From positions 19,206,623-19,270,622 of the forward strand of contig NC_049909.1 of assembly GCF_001411555.2 (NCBI RefSeq): a DNA stretch of 64,000 nt. Reading direction: 5' to 3'. The notes below the pieces were generated by a model, which had not been told where the DNA came from, did no database searches, and worked only from the letters and a program-made list of their open reading frames with translations. The DNA is from Juglans regia (taxonomy: Eukaryota; Streptophyta; Magnoliopsida; Fagales; Juglandaceae). The translations under genes were made by a program, and so were the position numbers. Positions 1 through 12,117 of the stretch are shown here, piece after piece. Numbering within the stretch: the first letter of the stretch is position 1; each line of letters starts with the position of its first letter.

Positions 1-1837
1 TTTTCTTATGGATCTGGATTTACCTTTATAGTAACGGTTTTGTACTCCTACCAATAGTAGCAGTACTATCACAATGAATTAAAATAGGTGGAACTGGTTT
101 TTCCCATAAGGGAATCTCGTGTAATAAATCTCTCAATCAGTTTACTTCCTCACTTGCTGAAGCTAAAGCTATAAGCTCAGCTTCCATAATTGAGTTAGCA
201 ATAATCGTTTGTTTTTTAGACTTCCAATACACAAGCTCACCACCCAAGGTGAAAATAAAACCAGTAGTTGAAAGAGAATCACCTGACAAGGTATTCCAAT
301 CAGAATCACTAAAACCTTTAAGTACAACAGAATACCTTTTATAAAATAAGCCATAATATTTTGTACCGGATAAATATTTCATTATCTGATCCATTGCATA
401 CCAATGGTCTCTTCTAGGTTTGGTTGTAAATCTACTAAGTACTGCTACAGCATAACCAATGTCAGGTCTAGTACAATCAGTCGCATAACATAAACTCTCA
501 ATCATGCTAGTATATTTCTCTTGATTAATCACATCATCATGATTTTCAATAGAAAATAAATGAACACTAGAATCAAAAGGAGTAACAACATGCTTGCATC
601 CAACATAATTATATTTATTCAGTAATTTTTCTACGTAATGCAATTGATCAAGGAAAATACCATCACATGTTTTGGTAATTTTCATACCAAAAATAAAATT
701 ACCCTCACCAAAATCTTTCATGTCAAAATGGTTACTAAGCATACTTTTTGTTTCATCTATGATATGCAAATTAGAACCAAATATCAATAAATCATCAACA
801 TATAAGCTAATAATAACATGTGAATTTTTCCAAGATTTATGATAAATACATTTATCACTTCCATTTGACTTATAGCCATTTTCAATCATGCAAGAGTCAA
901 ATTTCTCATGCCATTGTTTAGGGGCCTGTTTTAAGCCATATGGAGATTTTGTCAACTTACACACTTTGCTTTCTTGGCCAGGCTCTACAAAGCCTTCGGG
1001 TTAGTCCATATAAATCTATTCATCTAGGTCCCCATTTAAAAAAGATGTTTTAACATCCATTTGATGAATCATTAAATTAAAAATTGATGCAATGACAATC
1101 AATAATCTAATGGATGTTATTCTTGTAACTGGAGAAAAAGTGTCAAAAAAATCAATGTCAGTTCTTTGTTTAAAACCTTTCGCAACTAGTCTAGCCTTGA
1201 ATTTTTCAACTGTTCCATCTGGTCTAATTTTTTTTCTAAGGACCTATTTATACCCTATGGATTTGTAACCTGGTGGTAATTCAACTAATTTCCAAGTTTT
1301 ATTAGAAATTAGTGAATCCATCTCATCAACCACAGCTTCTTTCCAAAATATAAAATCAGGTGATGCTAAGGCTTCTTGTACATTCTTTGGATTTTCCTCA
1401 ATATTGTAAATATAATAGTCAGAACCAAAATCTTTTTCAATTCTAGCTCTCTTACTCCTTCTTAATTCAAAAATTTTTTCACTTTCTAAAGGAGTAGAAG
1501 AACTAACTTCATAAAAAATATTTTTTCTAAATTCTTGTCCCCCACTATTTTTTGATTTAGAAGGAAATTTTTCTTCATGAAAAATTGCATCACCAAATTC
1601 AAAAATAACTTTATTACCAACATCAAAAAATCTATAGGCTGTGCTATTTTTTGCATATCCAAAAAAGACACAAGTGGTAGTTCTAACACCCAATTTGGGT
1701 CTTTTAGGATCATTTAGCCTTACAAAAGCCAAACAACCCCAAACTTTAAAATACCCCAAATTTGGCTTATACCCTCTCCATAATTCAAAATGTATAGTTT
1801 TTGAATTTTTGTAAGGCACCCTATTTAAACATGACAA
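1..1837 (-). pseudogene. copia reverse transcriptase / RNase H segment, broken
   Basis: Two open stretches (1837-1244 and 964-137) carry the RT. The first holds the end of the integrase C-terminal region (GYKPNLGYFKVWGCLAF) and the linker leading into RT. The second holds SPYGLKQAPKQWH and the catalytic YVDDLLIFG near 790-810, then the connection to RNase H. Between them, around 1000, an in-frame TAA sits just before PEGF, where copia elements usually have Gln, fitting a CAA to TAA change. The frame continues below 137 into the RNase H motif and leaves the window. Confidence 0.9.
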
Positions 1838-2810
1838 ACAGTCAAAACTGTTTCACCCCAAAAACTTAAAGGAGCGCCTGAATCAATAATTATAGCATTC
1901 ATCAACTCAATCAATGTTCTATTTTTTCTCTCAGCTACACCATTAGATGCAGGTGAGTATGGTGCAATAGTTTCATGAATAATTTCCAAGGACTGAACAA
2001 AATTATTAAACTCATTTGAATCATACTCTCAGCCTCTATCACTTCTAAATCTTTTAATTTTTCTACCAAATTGATTTTCAACTTCATGGAGAAATTCTTT
2101 GAATTTTTCAAAAGCATCACTTTTATTTTTTAATAAATAAACATACGCATATTTTGAAAAATCATCAATAAAAGTAATAAAATATATATTTCCTCCACGA
2201 GTTAAAATTCCTTCAAATTCACATAGATCGGTGTGAATTAAATCTAACAATTTGATATTTTTTTCAACATTTCTATGAGGTCGTTTTGTAATTTTTGCTT
2301 GACTACAAACTTCACATTTTTAAAAATCCTTTGTCAGTTTGGGAATTAATTCTAAACTACTCATGATAGCAACATATCTACTATTGATATGACATAAACG
2401 TGCATGCCAAAAATCTAAAGAAAAAAGCATGTAAATAGAAACATTCGATACTTTATGCTCAACATTCAATTTAAACATATCATCACAAACATAGCCATTG
2501 CCCACAAAGACTTTATTTTTCGTTATAACAAAATTATCGGATTTAATAGTTTGTTTGAAATCCGCTTTGTTGAGTAAGAAACTTGAAATCAAATTTTTCC
2601 TCGTATATGGTGTATAAAGCACATCTTTAAGCGTCAATATACATCCAGAGGTAAATTTCAGTTCAACCTCACCACTCCCAATAATCTTGGTTTTACTAGA
2701 ATCACCAAGTGTAATATTTTTCTCTATTTTAAAAGGAGTATAACTTTTAAACATACATTTATCATAGCAAATATCCCTATTGGCACCAGAATCTGCCTAC
2801 CACCCTTCAA
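1838..2810 (-). pseudogene. copia protease / GAG-pre-integrase / integrase segment, broken
   Basis: On the minus strand 2754-2320 encodes the segment after the protease ([17 protein letters not shown]) and the GAG-pre-integrase ([10 protein letters not shown]), which supplies the His pair of the integrase HHCC zinc site; the Cys pair (CEVCSQAK) follows near 2310. 2250-2029 encodes the integrase core with DLIHTDLCEF and FITFIDDFSKYAYVYLL. A stop after RFRSDRG breaks the frame, and the part holding SPASNGVAERKNRT continues to about 1900. A TAG lies just upstream of the protease ADSGA motif. Confidence 0.88.
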
Positions 2811-3465
2811 CAAATTGAAATGACTTATTGAGACGTCCATCACTTTCCGTGCACTTTTCAATTATAGGCTCCATTTGAAATCTCCTTAAAATTGTTAGTA
2901 AAATATATAATAATGTAATAAAAATTACAATGAAATTAACATTTAAACGAAACCAGTTTAGACTGAGGTACGGAAATATCTTTCTCTAAGCTTATTTTTC
3001 TTATCTCACTTTTCTCAAATATATATCACAACCGTACTAAAAGATAAAACAAATATATATAGATGGAACAAAGAACAAATCTGGATGAAATGGACATAAC
3101 GAAAAAGAATTAAAGGCCAACATCTAAATGTAATAAAGCCAATAAAGTGAAAATTAAGGCCATAAAAAAATAAGCCCGTTAACCAACGGCTATAAAAGCC
3201 AACGGAAAGAAAAGTAAATATTAAAAATATTAACATAATTTGATTTGTAAAATTTAAAATTTAAAATTTATTTTTTAAATCAAGTTATGTCAGATAAATT
3301 ATATATGGGGTAAAGGTCTTTAAACATAATTATTTTTATATAAAATCTAGGTATTAATTTTATGTTTATGATGCTGTTACGAGAGAGCTGCATGGATCAT
3401 GTGAATCTTTTTTATTACGACCTTTGTTGCTGAGAAAACAATATTGATCATTAATTGTCTATAGA

Positions 3466-3630
3466 GATTTGGATAGTGAATTGAGTTGAGTTAAAAGTTG
3501 AATAAAATATTATTTTTATTTTAAATTTTGAAAACGTTAAATTATTTATTATATTTTATTTAAAAATTAAAAAAAATTATAATGATTATATGAGTTAAAT
3601 TGAGTTGAGCTCATTATCCAAATAAGGCCA
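3466..3630. repeat. MITE, TTTGGATAGT family
   Basis: This is an AT-rich stretch of about 165 bp, beginning near TTTGGATAGTGAATTGAGTT and ending near GAGCTCATTATCCAAAT, so its ends are imperfect inverted repeats. It has the same internal order as the other family members: TTAAAAGTTGAATAAAATATT, then ATTATTTATTATATTTTAT, then ATTATAATGATTATATGAG. Confidence 0.7.
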
Positions 3631-3720
3631 TAATTGTTGTTGATCCCAAAAATATAAGCTGCTGAACGAAATTAATTAGCATTTTCTTGGGAAATAAAAA
3701 AGTACTGAAAAAGCTTACTC

Positions 3721-4058
3721 TTAGGCCGCATTTTGTTGCAAGACTCAATTGAGTTCAACTGAATTCAATCTAAGTTTAAGTTAAATCTAACATCTAAATA
3801 TTTAACTCTCAAATTATTAAATTATCTCAACTCAAAACCTCCTTACACGTGAGACCTACAATATTTTTTAACTTAATACATTTTTATATGTGGAACTTAT
3901 AATCTTTTTTAACTTCTTATAAAAAGTATTAAACTCATCTTAATATCCAAATACATTTTAAATTCAGTTTAGATGGGCATCACATAACTCCCTCAACTAC
4001 TCAACTCACTACTATTCATAAAAAATTGAGTTCAGTTCAATATCAAAATGCAACCTTA
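3721..4058. repeat. MITE with TAAGGTTGCATTTTG-like inverted ends
   Basis: The left end reads TTAGGCCGCATTTTG and the right end CAAAATGCAACCTTA, an imperfect terminal inverted repeat. ACTCAATTGAGTTCAACTG-type sequence lies inside each end. It codes for nothing visible, and its size and structure fit a non-autonomous DNA transposon. Confidence 0.6.
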
Positions 4059-6900
4059 TACTATGAATCTTTGAATCTTCACTGGAGTTGTCTAGTTTTT
4101 GACAGAAGGTATCGATCTATGTAACTAGTCTTTAAATTTATCTATCCGTGGAAATATATTTAATTATATTACTTAATTTATCTAAAATTAGACAATCATA
4201 CATCAAATATGGAGATTAATGTTGTTAATATCTAAAATTTGCACAACAGATCGAAAGGAATAAATAAATTATTCCCAGCTCATGATGATGATTTTGGGCG
4301 TCAATAGAGTACTCTTCGCGTTCATCCATAAAATAAACAGTAAACATGTAAATAAAAATAAATAAAGAGACACAAAGATTTACGTGGTTCGACATAAAAG
4401 TTTACGTCTACATATTGTTTGGGGGCAAAATCTATTATGATTGGTAATTTTACAATCTCATGACCTCATATATCACTCAATACATAAGAAGAATTTAAGA
4501 TTTCAAGAGGTTAAAGACGATGCCCCTTAAGGCAAGCTCCTGTGGAGTCACTGTGTGTGGAGGAGTATATACGTAGAGAAGTTGTGGAAAGTCTCTTGAT
4601 AATTTGTAGAGATCTCCTCATTATAGATATATATTTTTTTCTTAAAGTAATTGAGCCCAACTTGTCTCGTAAATCTTTTCTTTTTAACCTTCTTTTAGTT
4701 TATCTCTTATTTATTTTATCTTTTTTCTACGTGGTCCTATCTTTTGACTTTATCAATTTTTTTATTATTAGTTATAGATTTTCAATAAGTTGAATCTAGA
4801 CAATTTTATCTCTAACAAATGTCTTTATAGATAAATATTTAACATATACGTAGGAAGAAAATGATCTTTAATTAAGGGGTACCCGTTTAATTAATTGTTG
4901 TTGGACATCATACACAAGTCAAACTCGAATCCCATCCTATCCCCTTGCTTGAATAATTCATACGGCGGCCCGAATGGCCCCCTACTGTCGTTGTCGATCG
5001 TACGTAGAAACCCTCGTGCTGCCTTGCATTCAACTCCTTATGATTTATACATAATATTTTATACAATATATTTTACAATAATATATTAAATAAAAAGTAA
5101 TTTTATAAAAATTTTTATAAAAAGTAATTTTATATTATTATGAAATATATTGTAAAAATATATTTTGTGTGTATCAATACTCAAGTTTTACTATAAAAAA
5201 TAGTTTTGTTAATACATTTTTAAGGTATAATCTATTTTTTTATAAAGATTTGAGTAAGACTTGTCTATTTAGAATTTGTACAAATCATTTATATATTTAT
5301 TATCATCTAGAATAAACCTTTGAGAATATTGATCTTATTGCATTTGGTAGAGATTGGGATAAATACATAATATATATATATATATATGTATGTTTATATA
5401 ATATACGCACATCTATGTTTATAACGATCATTAACTTTTGTAATCCAACAATTAAGAACAAGAAGAAGAAGTCAAATTTTTTAGTGAGGGGTCCAGCTGG
5501 ATTGCACCGAGGGGAAGAGGACGAAATTCCACCTAACATATATAAAAGGAGGTTCGTCTCCTTGGATCGACTAAAGATACATGCATGCGTTCTCCTATGG
5601 AGGGGTTTGACCGTTCGAGAGACTGAAAGGAATGGTTTTGGCTCCTTCTATGGTAACTTCGTCCAAGTCACGAGATTGCCCATTGATTGTATTGATTTCT
5701 TAAAAAACTATATATATATAGATAATATATAATAGTGATGATTTACTGATCTTCCATTGTCTTTCAAGGTAAAATATAAACAAAAAAATTACTGGGTCTT
5801 TCAAGATATCTAAACAAACAATATTTAGTTGTATTTATTTGTATATTTATAAATATATAAGGTCAATAAGTTCTAGAAAATCTCAATCCATATAACGTTA
5901 CGATGAAATTGATAAGGGAGGGCAAGGCGAGGGATCAATCAACCGAAAAATGGTTCTGATGAGTTGGAGTTAAAGATCAATTCTAAACCATGTAATGCCT
6001 CTGCTTCTTGGGTTTGTAAATGGCTGGGTGAGATTGTAAATGGATGCAGGTTTGTAATGAAGTGCAAATGCACAGAAATTGTTTGTGAAAATGGCAGAGC
6101 CAATATGATTGAAAATAAAAGATGAAAGGGTTCTTTCGAGAGATCCCTTGACCTCCAACGTTCCAATACTATTTCAGTGTCAATGATCAGATAATTTCAT
6201 TTCCTTCCGTTCCACTACATAACCACGCAGGGATGAAAACTAAACAAATAAAAGGATGACACGTGTCCCTTAAAATAACAGACTCAGACATAAAATAACA
6301 ACTCAGAAATGAAATGTTCTAGAAATAAAGTAGTTGCTCGAAACGGTGTGTTGCGGTTAACTCCAATTGATGAAACGGTGTGCTTCATCCTCAGCAAAAC
6401 GGTGCGTCTTCAATCGGTCTTCCATCTTCTTCAAACGGTGCATTCCCAGTTGGGTTAAAGTCAAACACTTCATCGCTTCTGTTGGCTTAGAGTTCATCAC
6501 TTCCACTCTCAGCCACGAGCCCTAGCCTCCATGCCGTGTTATCTCCTTCTTCTACAGTGAGGTCATGACAAACCATTTTGCTGTCACTTCAAATAGCTCT
6601 TGGTAGCACGAGAGCTCCAAGTAGCTCTTCATAGAATGTCGATCATTTGACGATTATGTATGTTAACCCGAAATTGATTCGTTTATTATGAATGTCATGA
6701 ATTAGCAGTGAATTTGTGATCATGTCGAGAAAAATAAATAAAGAAGTTGTGAATAATAAATAAAGTCAACTATGATAAAGTACAATCAATATCCTCTGAT
6801 TACATTCACCGATAACCCAAGTGAAAGATGTCCTGACGCGGAAATGAATCGCAGCACAGAATGCCTGGAAAGAGATGGTAGGAATCTACCATTTGTTTTT
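4059..6900. other. intergenic, no gene recognised
   Basis: This AT-rich stretch has no convincing coding ORF. Near 4366-4440 is a short sequence (AGATTTACGTGGTTCG) that looks like a plant LTR-associated motif; a diverged relative occurs near 48690. Around 6345-6450 an AACGGTG motif recurs four times. The last few hundred bases are probably the 3' flank and UTR of the minus-strand TBL gene that ends at 6997. Confidence 0.55.
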
Positions 6901-6996
6901 CTGCAGGTCTGGCAAGAAGAATCTTCATCCAATAATCTCTCATAGCCTGAAATGGCTAAACATATATTTCATGCATCAAAACTATGCTTGAATTTC

Positions 6997-9900
6997 TTAA
7001 CCATTTACCACAATCTCCATTATCACATCATTCCAGGAGTCTATTGGCCCAGGTAAGCACCAGTGCAGACAGTCGTTCTGAACTGTTGCATTTTTGTCCC
7101 CTGCAAATGGATGGAACTCTCTGTATGGACCTGGATGCCCATCAGGACGCAACAATGATAGCAAGGTCAGGTCAAGAAGTTTGAGGTTCACACCATTTCG
7201 GGAAGCCTCCGCTGCTGCCTTCTCAAACTCCTCTAGTTCTACGTCGCGCAAAATCCTGTTCAAGTCCTTCAATTCAATCTCCCCTTCTTTGACTGGTGTT
7301 GTTTTGGGGCAAGTCCCCCCACTAAACCACTCCCCATTCTCGAAGTGATCTGGTGTGGAAGTCCTAAAAAAAATGTGGCCCTTGTGATTGGACGTGGCAA
7401 CGAAGTTGAATACATACTGGAGGGCTTTGTGATAAGCGAAAACAAACCCCAACTGTGTCAAGTTCCTTTTAGGACAGTAATGGCAGCCCACAATGGTGTC
7501 GTTCTCATGATAGATTGCGGATTTGAGATACCATTCCCCGCTTGAAAATATTATGTAATCAAAGTTCTGGTATGATTCCGTCCACTTCTTGTCAAATTTG
7601 TCAAGATACAGCTCAACTTCAGACGTTGAAACACCATTGAAGTCTTCAAAAATAGCAGCTTCCACAAGGAAAGGGGACCAAATTACCGAGATAGTCAAGT
7701 TGTATGAGGGGAAGTGCCATCGTTTGGACCTATATTCTTCATCGTGGTAAACTTGAAGAGGTTGTTCCACCTGAAGAACGTAATAGTTCAACTGAACAAG
7801 TCAGACAATCCTCTAGTGATGTCTTTTGAAAATGAAATAATCACCCACATCATTCTGCCTAACAAGAATCATCAACCATCATGAAGTCACTCGGCAGATC
7901 AATAAGCATTCTTGGCACTTATCTATAAATCGAAGAATGAATGCCAATCTCTTAATAAAGATGCAAACAGTAGTTCAAGATCATCACTCAGGAAAGACTT
8001 ATCAGAACAGCACCATCCAAACACTCACAATTTATTAAGCTTATGAAAAATTGTCATCAAGTCTTAATTATATAAAAAGAACATGAAATTTTAGCGGGAA
8101 TGACCCCTTGACTTATGGAAAGCAGCTACACCAAACGGGAGTAATATTAGTCAAGTACGGACCAAAGTTACCAGTAAGTGAGCCTCATGAATGAAATCAT
8201 GAGCTACTGTACAAAAATACCAATCAAAGAAAATGCAAATCCATATAGATCTTGTCTATCAACAAATAGCAATGCGAACTAACAGAGATAAAAGTAGCAG
8301 TAAGTTCAAATTTATTTTACACAGCTATCATAACCTTACACTACAAACATAGAGAAGATGAATCAGTTTATAGGAATTAAAGTCCATATATAATAAGCAC
8401 AATCACCCACAAAAGGAAATGGCGGAAGACAACTTTTCATACTCCTCACATTCCCCTTAAATAGAGAAGGGAACTTTGCTGATAACCATCCCCATATTAG
8501 TACGCCTTTTTTCTTTCAATAAATAATGCTAATTTCATTAAAAAGCTCACAAAGCACATTCCAACTACAACGAGGTAGAAAATCCTCTAGCTATAAGTAA
8601 AGAAGATCCAAGGAAATCAAGGAGAGTTAGCCCATTAAATTTTGTGGAAGCTGTCCAAAGGAGCAGAGTTCTGAAAAAGTAAGTCTTGAACTCTTCCAAT
8701 GCTTGTTTATGATCCCAGAAATTTCTATTATTTATTTCCCTTCCAATATACCATATCAGGCATGTAGGAACCATTTTGCACAGTACCTGAATTCTAAAAT
8801 CAATATCAATATTAGTGCAAAAATATCTAGTCTGCATGCATGTGGGGGTGAGAAAAGGGTGTGCGTTTGCATCTAGATGTTTTCAACACCTCACGCGATG
8901 GCTCCATATCTTCATTGCTCTAAGTAACAAAGAAACGAAAGAACAAATAGATACCGGAAACAAGAATTGCTAAATACAAACTAGTAGACATTACAGAGAC
9001 AGTCGTAGTGCAGAAGCCAAATTGTTAAAGTGCCTTGGGGAACGGAAGCAGCAAACACCATCTAATGATTACAATTTATAGTACAGATATTTCATCGGGA
9101 TCTCATGTATGTAAACTAAAAAATTTTAAACGAATCAAAGTAAAGAAGTTTGATATAAAAAGACAAATAATAAATGATACTAGGTGTCAGGAAAAAACCA
9201 GATCCACCACACAAGCCGCATATGTAATAAGAAAAGAAATAAATGGCAAGGACAGGCCCACTAAGCTTCTTGTTCAACAATTCAAATCAACCACTCAAAT
9301 ATGCTATAAAAAAATTAATAATAACCAGTACCGTTGAGAGCATGCAGAGCAACGACTGCACATGGTTGCGAGATATTGAATCACCAATTAGTGCCCATGT
9401 TTTGTGCCTCATCGTCTCAAGGAATCTCTCTGGATCAAAAGGCGGTATCTCGCAATCTCTTGGATTCCATTTCCAGTATAGGTACCCTGTATCAGGCCGC
9501 CCATTATTCATACAATTCTGATGACTTTCAATTAATGAGCAGCTCTGATTAGTGTAAATTGGACCCGATGGGTTTGGTATCCAATCCCCGGTAAAAAGAT
9601 CACACTTTTCTTCAACATTTTCTGCAACCAAACTTTACTTCCATTAAATACGAAATGCATAATATAACTATAAGAGAATCAAGAAAATTTGATTGGGGAA
9701 TCGACAATATAAAAATAATCAATTTTGATTGGAGTAGTTTGTGCAATTCGAGTGGCTTGCTGCCAAGTGCAACTCCCCAAGTCAACCGTAATTAGTATGA
9801 TGATTTATACAAGTTAATTTCTGCAATTCCTTAGTTGTTAGATTCAATTTCATCATCAGCATTACATTGCAAAGCACAATCAATCATTGCATTGCTAGAT

Positions 9901-10406
9901 TCCTCTAGATTTAGGCATTACTGGATCCACCGGAATTCAATCAAATCTAGACTCAAAGAAAAGAGAGAAATCAACTTCATTATTCAAGAACAAATAATGA
10001 CAGAACCCAGAAAAAAGTTCAAACCTCAAAATTAGTTATTGATGGTGCATAGATCTCAAACGACCTAAAAGCCACACTTTTCAAGAATGGTAACTTCCCC
10101 TTTATTTTACCCTCTAGTGCATTGCAAAAGTATAATATGAAAAAAAAAATAAGCAACAAAGATTAGCCAAATTCAATTACCTTCGCGAGGAGCCTGATCT
10201 TCATTTTCTTGAACTTGCACAGAAAGGGGTGGCTCTGCAAGCTCAGTTTTCTCGGCAAGGGGGATTTCTTCTAACACAGGCGGAAGTCTTGTGGAACGAA
10301 AGAATACGAGACGAAATGCAAGACCCATAAACAGAATGGCCACCACCAACTTCAGGAGCATATGGCCTTGCTTGTTTCGAAGCCACTGCATACAATTCAG
10401 CTTCAT
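6997..10406 (-). CDS. TBL (trichome birefringence-like) polysaccharide O-acetyltransferase, TBL25/26-like
   Basis: The model has exons 10406-10181, 9621-9332 and 7770-6997, all GT-AG and in phase, giving 429 aa. Residues 1-15 are cytosolic and 16-36 form one membrane segment, followed by a short Pro/Glu-rich stem, which fits a Golgi type II protein. The PMR5N cysteine-rich domain starts at Cys82 (CDLFTGDWIPNP). The esterase GDS motif is GDSISRNH, with Ser157, and the C-terminal DCLHWCLPGP supplies the DXXH Asp405 and His408, so the Ser-His-Asp triad is intact. TBL proteins transfer acetyl groups to cell-wall polymers such as xyloglucan, xylan or mannan; which one this uses cannot be read from the sequence. 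Intron 2 (1.56 kb) holds a LINE remnant. The TBL25/26 assignment rests on recalled similarity and on the DUF3133 neighbour. Confidence 0.93.
8500..8840 (-). mobile_element. LINE (non-LTR retrotransposon) 3'-end remnant inside TBL intron 2
   Basis: A minus-strand open stretch (8837-8565) contains MVPTCLIWYIGREINNRNFW, then a Glu/Leu-rich stretch and LLLWTASTKFNG. This resembles the zf-RVT tail found at the C-terminus of plant LINE ORF2 proteins. The minus-strand sequence then runs into an A-rich tail near 8520-8505, as expected for a LINE 3' end. It is 5'-truncated, and no RT core is present. Confidence 0.62.
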
Positions 10407-10589
10407 TTTCTACCCCAAACTGGACTTATTTGCTATGAGTTCTCCCTCGGACAGTAAAAGCGGAAGTTTTGGAATTGAGATGATGTTCGTTTCTGGTGCC
10501 TAAACCATCGGCTTTTCAGCTAAACTCCAATATCTAGATTAGTGTGCCAGCAGATCGAAGTGACCGACATTGAAGTACGTTATTTAATT

Positions 10590-12117
10590 GGGAACAGAAA
10601 CAGAACGGTTTAAGTCGAAAAGTGTAAAAAAATAAAAAACATGGGAAAAATTAGTTTTTCTGTTGTGTATATATACACATCTGAGCTGGTGGCTAATGAA
10701 ACAAATGGACGATACTTGTTGCGACGAATGACGCGATGGAAACTGTGCAAAATTTGTTGAAGGGGTTCTTTTGGTCAAAGACAAAAAAGACTTATTAGTC
10801 TCGTTTGAATACAAAAAGTCTCTCGTTCCACCTTATTTCATTATTATAATTTTTACAAATGATTCTCATATATCACGTGTTGAATTTGAGATTTAGTCCC
10901 GTAATTTTTGTTACACTTTTTTTATTGTAAATTCTAATTTTTTTTTTTAATAAAAAAATTACGCAAAATTTATATATTTTAGAGTTTATACAAATAATTA
11001 CTCTTGAAATCTGAACAAATTCAAAAGATTATTGTGGTCATTTTTATTTTTCCTCTTAAAATAAATCCAGTTCAAGGCATCATTTTAATGATACCAAATC
11101 ATATCGTCCTCTATGAAAACACAGCTTAATTAAAAAGTGTTTTAGGTCTCGTTTATTTTTACAACTCTTCTCAATTAATCTAATTTAATTATTATAATTT
11201 TTCTAAATTTTTATATAAAATAAAATAAATAATTCAACTTTTTCAAATCTCAAAATAAAATAATATTAAAAAATATATATTCTAACGATATTTTATTTAA
11301 CTTTTAATTTTACTCTCAACTCATCTACAACAATCGAGGCCTAGAATTATGTTGACCCTTGTCCAAGATTCGTAAAATTTCTTACCCAAGTCTTGGGGCC
11401 AAATTTTATTTTAATGAAATAAATTGTGGACGCGCAGGGAAAAAGCGCATGTAATTTTAACTTTTTCTATGGTAGGGTGATGGCTACTTGATAGAGGAAT
11501 TTAATGTAGTAAAATAATCCTTTGTTATATCTTTTCTCCATTTTTTTTTTTCCCCTTTTTTTTGTACACTCATGTTTCTCCCCATTTCTGCATGGCAGTG
11601 GCATGTAGTTTTCACAGAAAAATAAAGAAAAACCATGAGATTAAAAAAAGAAACAACGCACCACTTATACCCTTGTTATTTATGCTACAAAAAATTGAAC
11701 AACATATCAACATTACAAGCCTAAATAATATGGTGATGTTGGAGTGCTAAGCTTATATGTATCATCAACATTATGCACCCAAGAAGAAGCTTAGAGGATC
11801 TAGTGTTGGTTCAAACATTACAGAGGATAAACCACTTGCTGAATGCTTGACATGAAAAATCCTGTAACTTATGCTGAATGATTAACATGGATTTAGCTGT
11901 ATCAGCTCGATGCACCTAACAATTTGCCCAGTGTATTTTGCTTTACCCACAAAGAGATCCATATGTATGAATAAGAACATACGTAATTTGATGATTTTCT
12001 TGTTTTTTTACAAATACATGTTACAACAGATTTTGATCTTGCATCAACCATTAGAACTGAATAACTTTGGCTGGGGAAAACAGAAGCACTAGCGACTAAA
12101 ACCAACAGAATCAGAAA
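10590..12117. other. intergenic between TBL 5' end and DUF3133 3' end
   Basis: No coding ORF is supported. The first part is the likely promoter and 5' leader of the minus-strand TBL gene; a TATATATA run lies near 10668-10675. A MITE sits at 11143-11343. The last few hundred bases precede the stop of the minus-strand DUF3133 gene and probably include its 3' UTR. Confidence 0.5.
11143..11343. repeat. MITE, TTTGGATAGT family (reverse orientation, diverged)
   Basis: The sequence runs from about TTAGGTCTCGTTTATTTTTA to ATCGAGGCCTA, with the family's internal order in reverse orientation: TAATTATTATAATTTTTCTA, then ATAAATAATTCAACTTTTTC, then TTATTTAACTTTTAATTTT. The ends are AGGTCTCG and CGAGGCCT, near-inverted. 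Confidence 0.65.

Larger units (their letters stand above)
1..2886 (-). mobile_element. Ty1/copia LTR retrotransposon remnant (pol part), cut by window edge
   Basis: Reading on the minus strand from about 2886 downward, the pieces follow the copia order: aspartic protease (ADSGA near 2795), GAG-pre-integrase, integrase core, reverse transcriptase and the start of RNase H (ILIHCDSTA near 60-90), which runs off the window. The frame is broken by stops and shifts, so the copy cannot encode a polyprotein. No gag region or 5' LTR is recognisable above 2886; the sequence turns AT-rich there, so the 5' end seems lost or diverged. The integrase-before-RT order is seen directly and excludes a Ty3/gypsy element. 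Confidence 0.93.

Noticed and set aside
3015..3236. Hydrophobic 73-codon minus-strand frame next to the copia remnant
   Set aside because: Phe/Leu-rich translation of AT-rich DNA; no gag or membrane-protein signature and no ATG context.
5415..5732. 105-codon plus-strand frame
   Set aside because: No recognisable domain, a (TA)n end and an overlapping opposite-strand frame; probably not coding.
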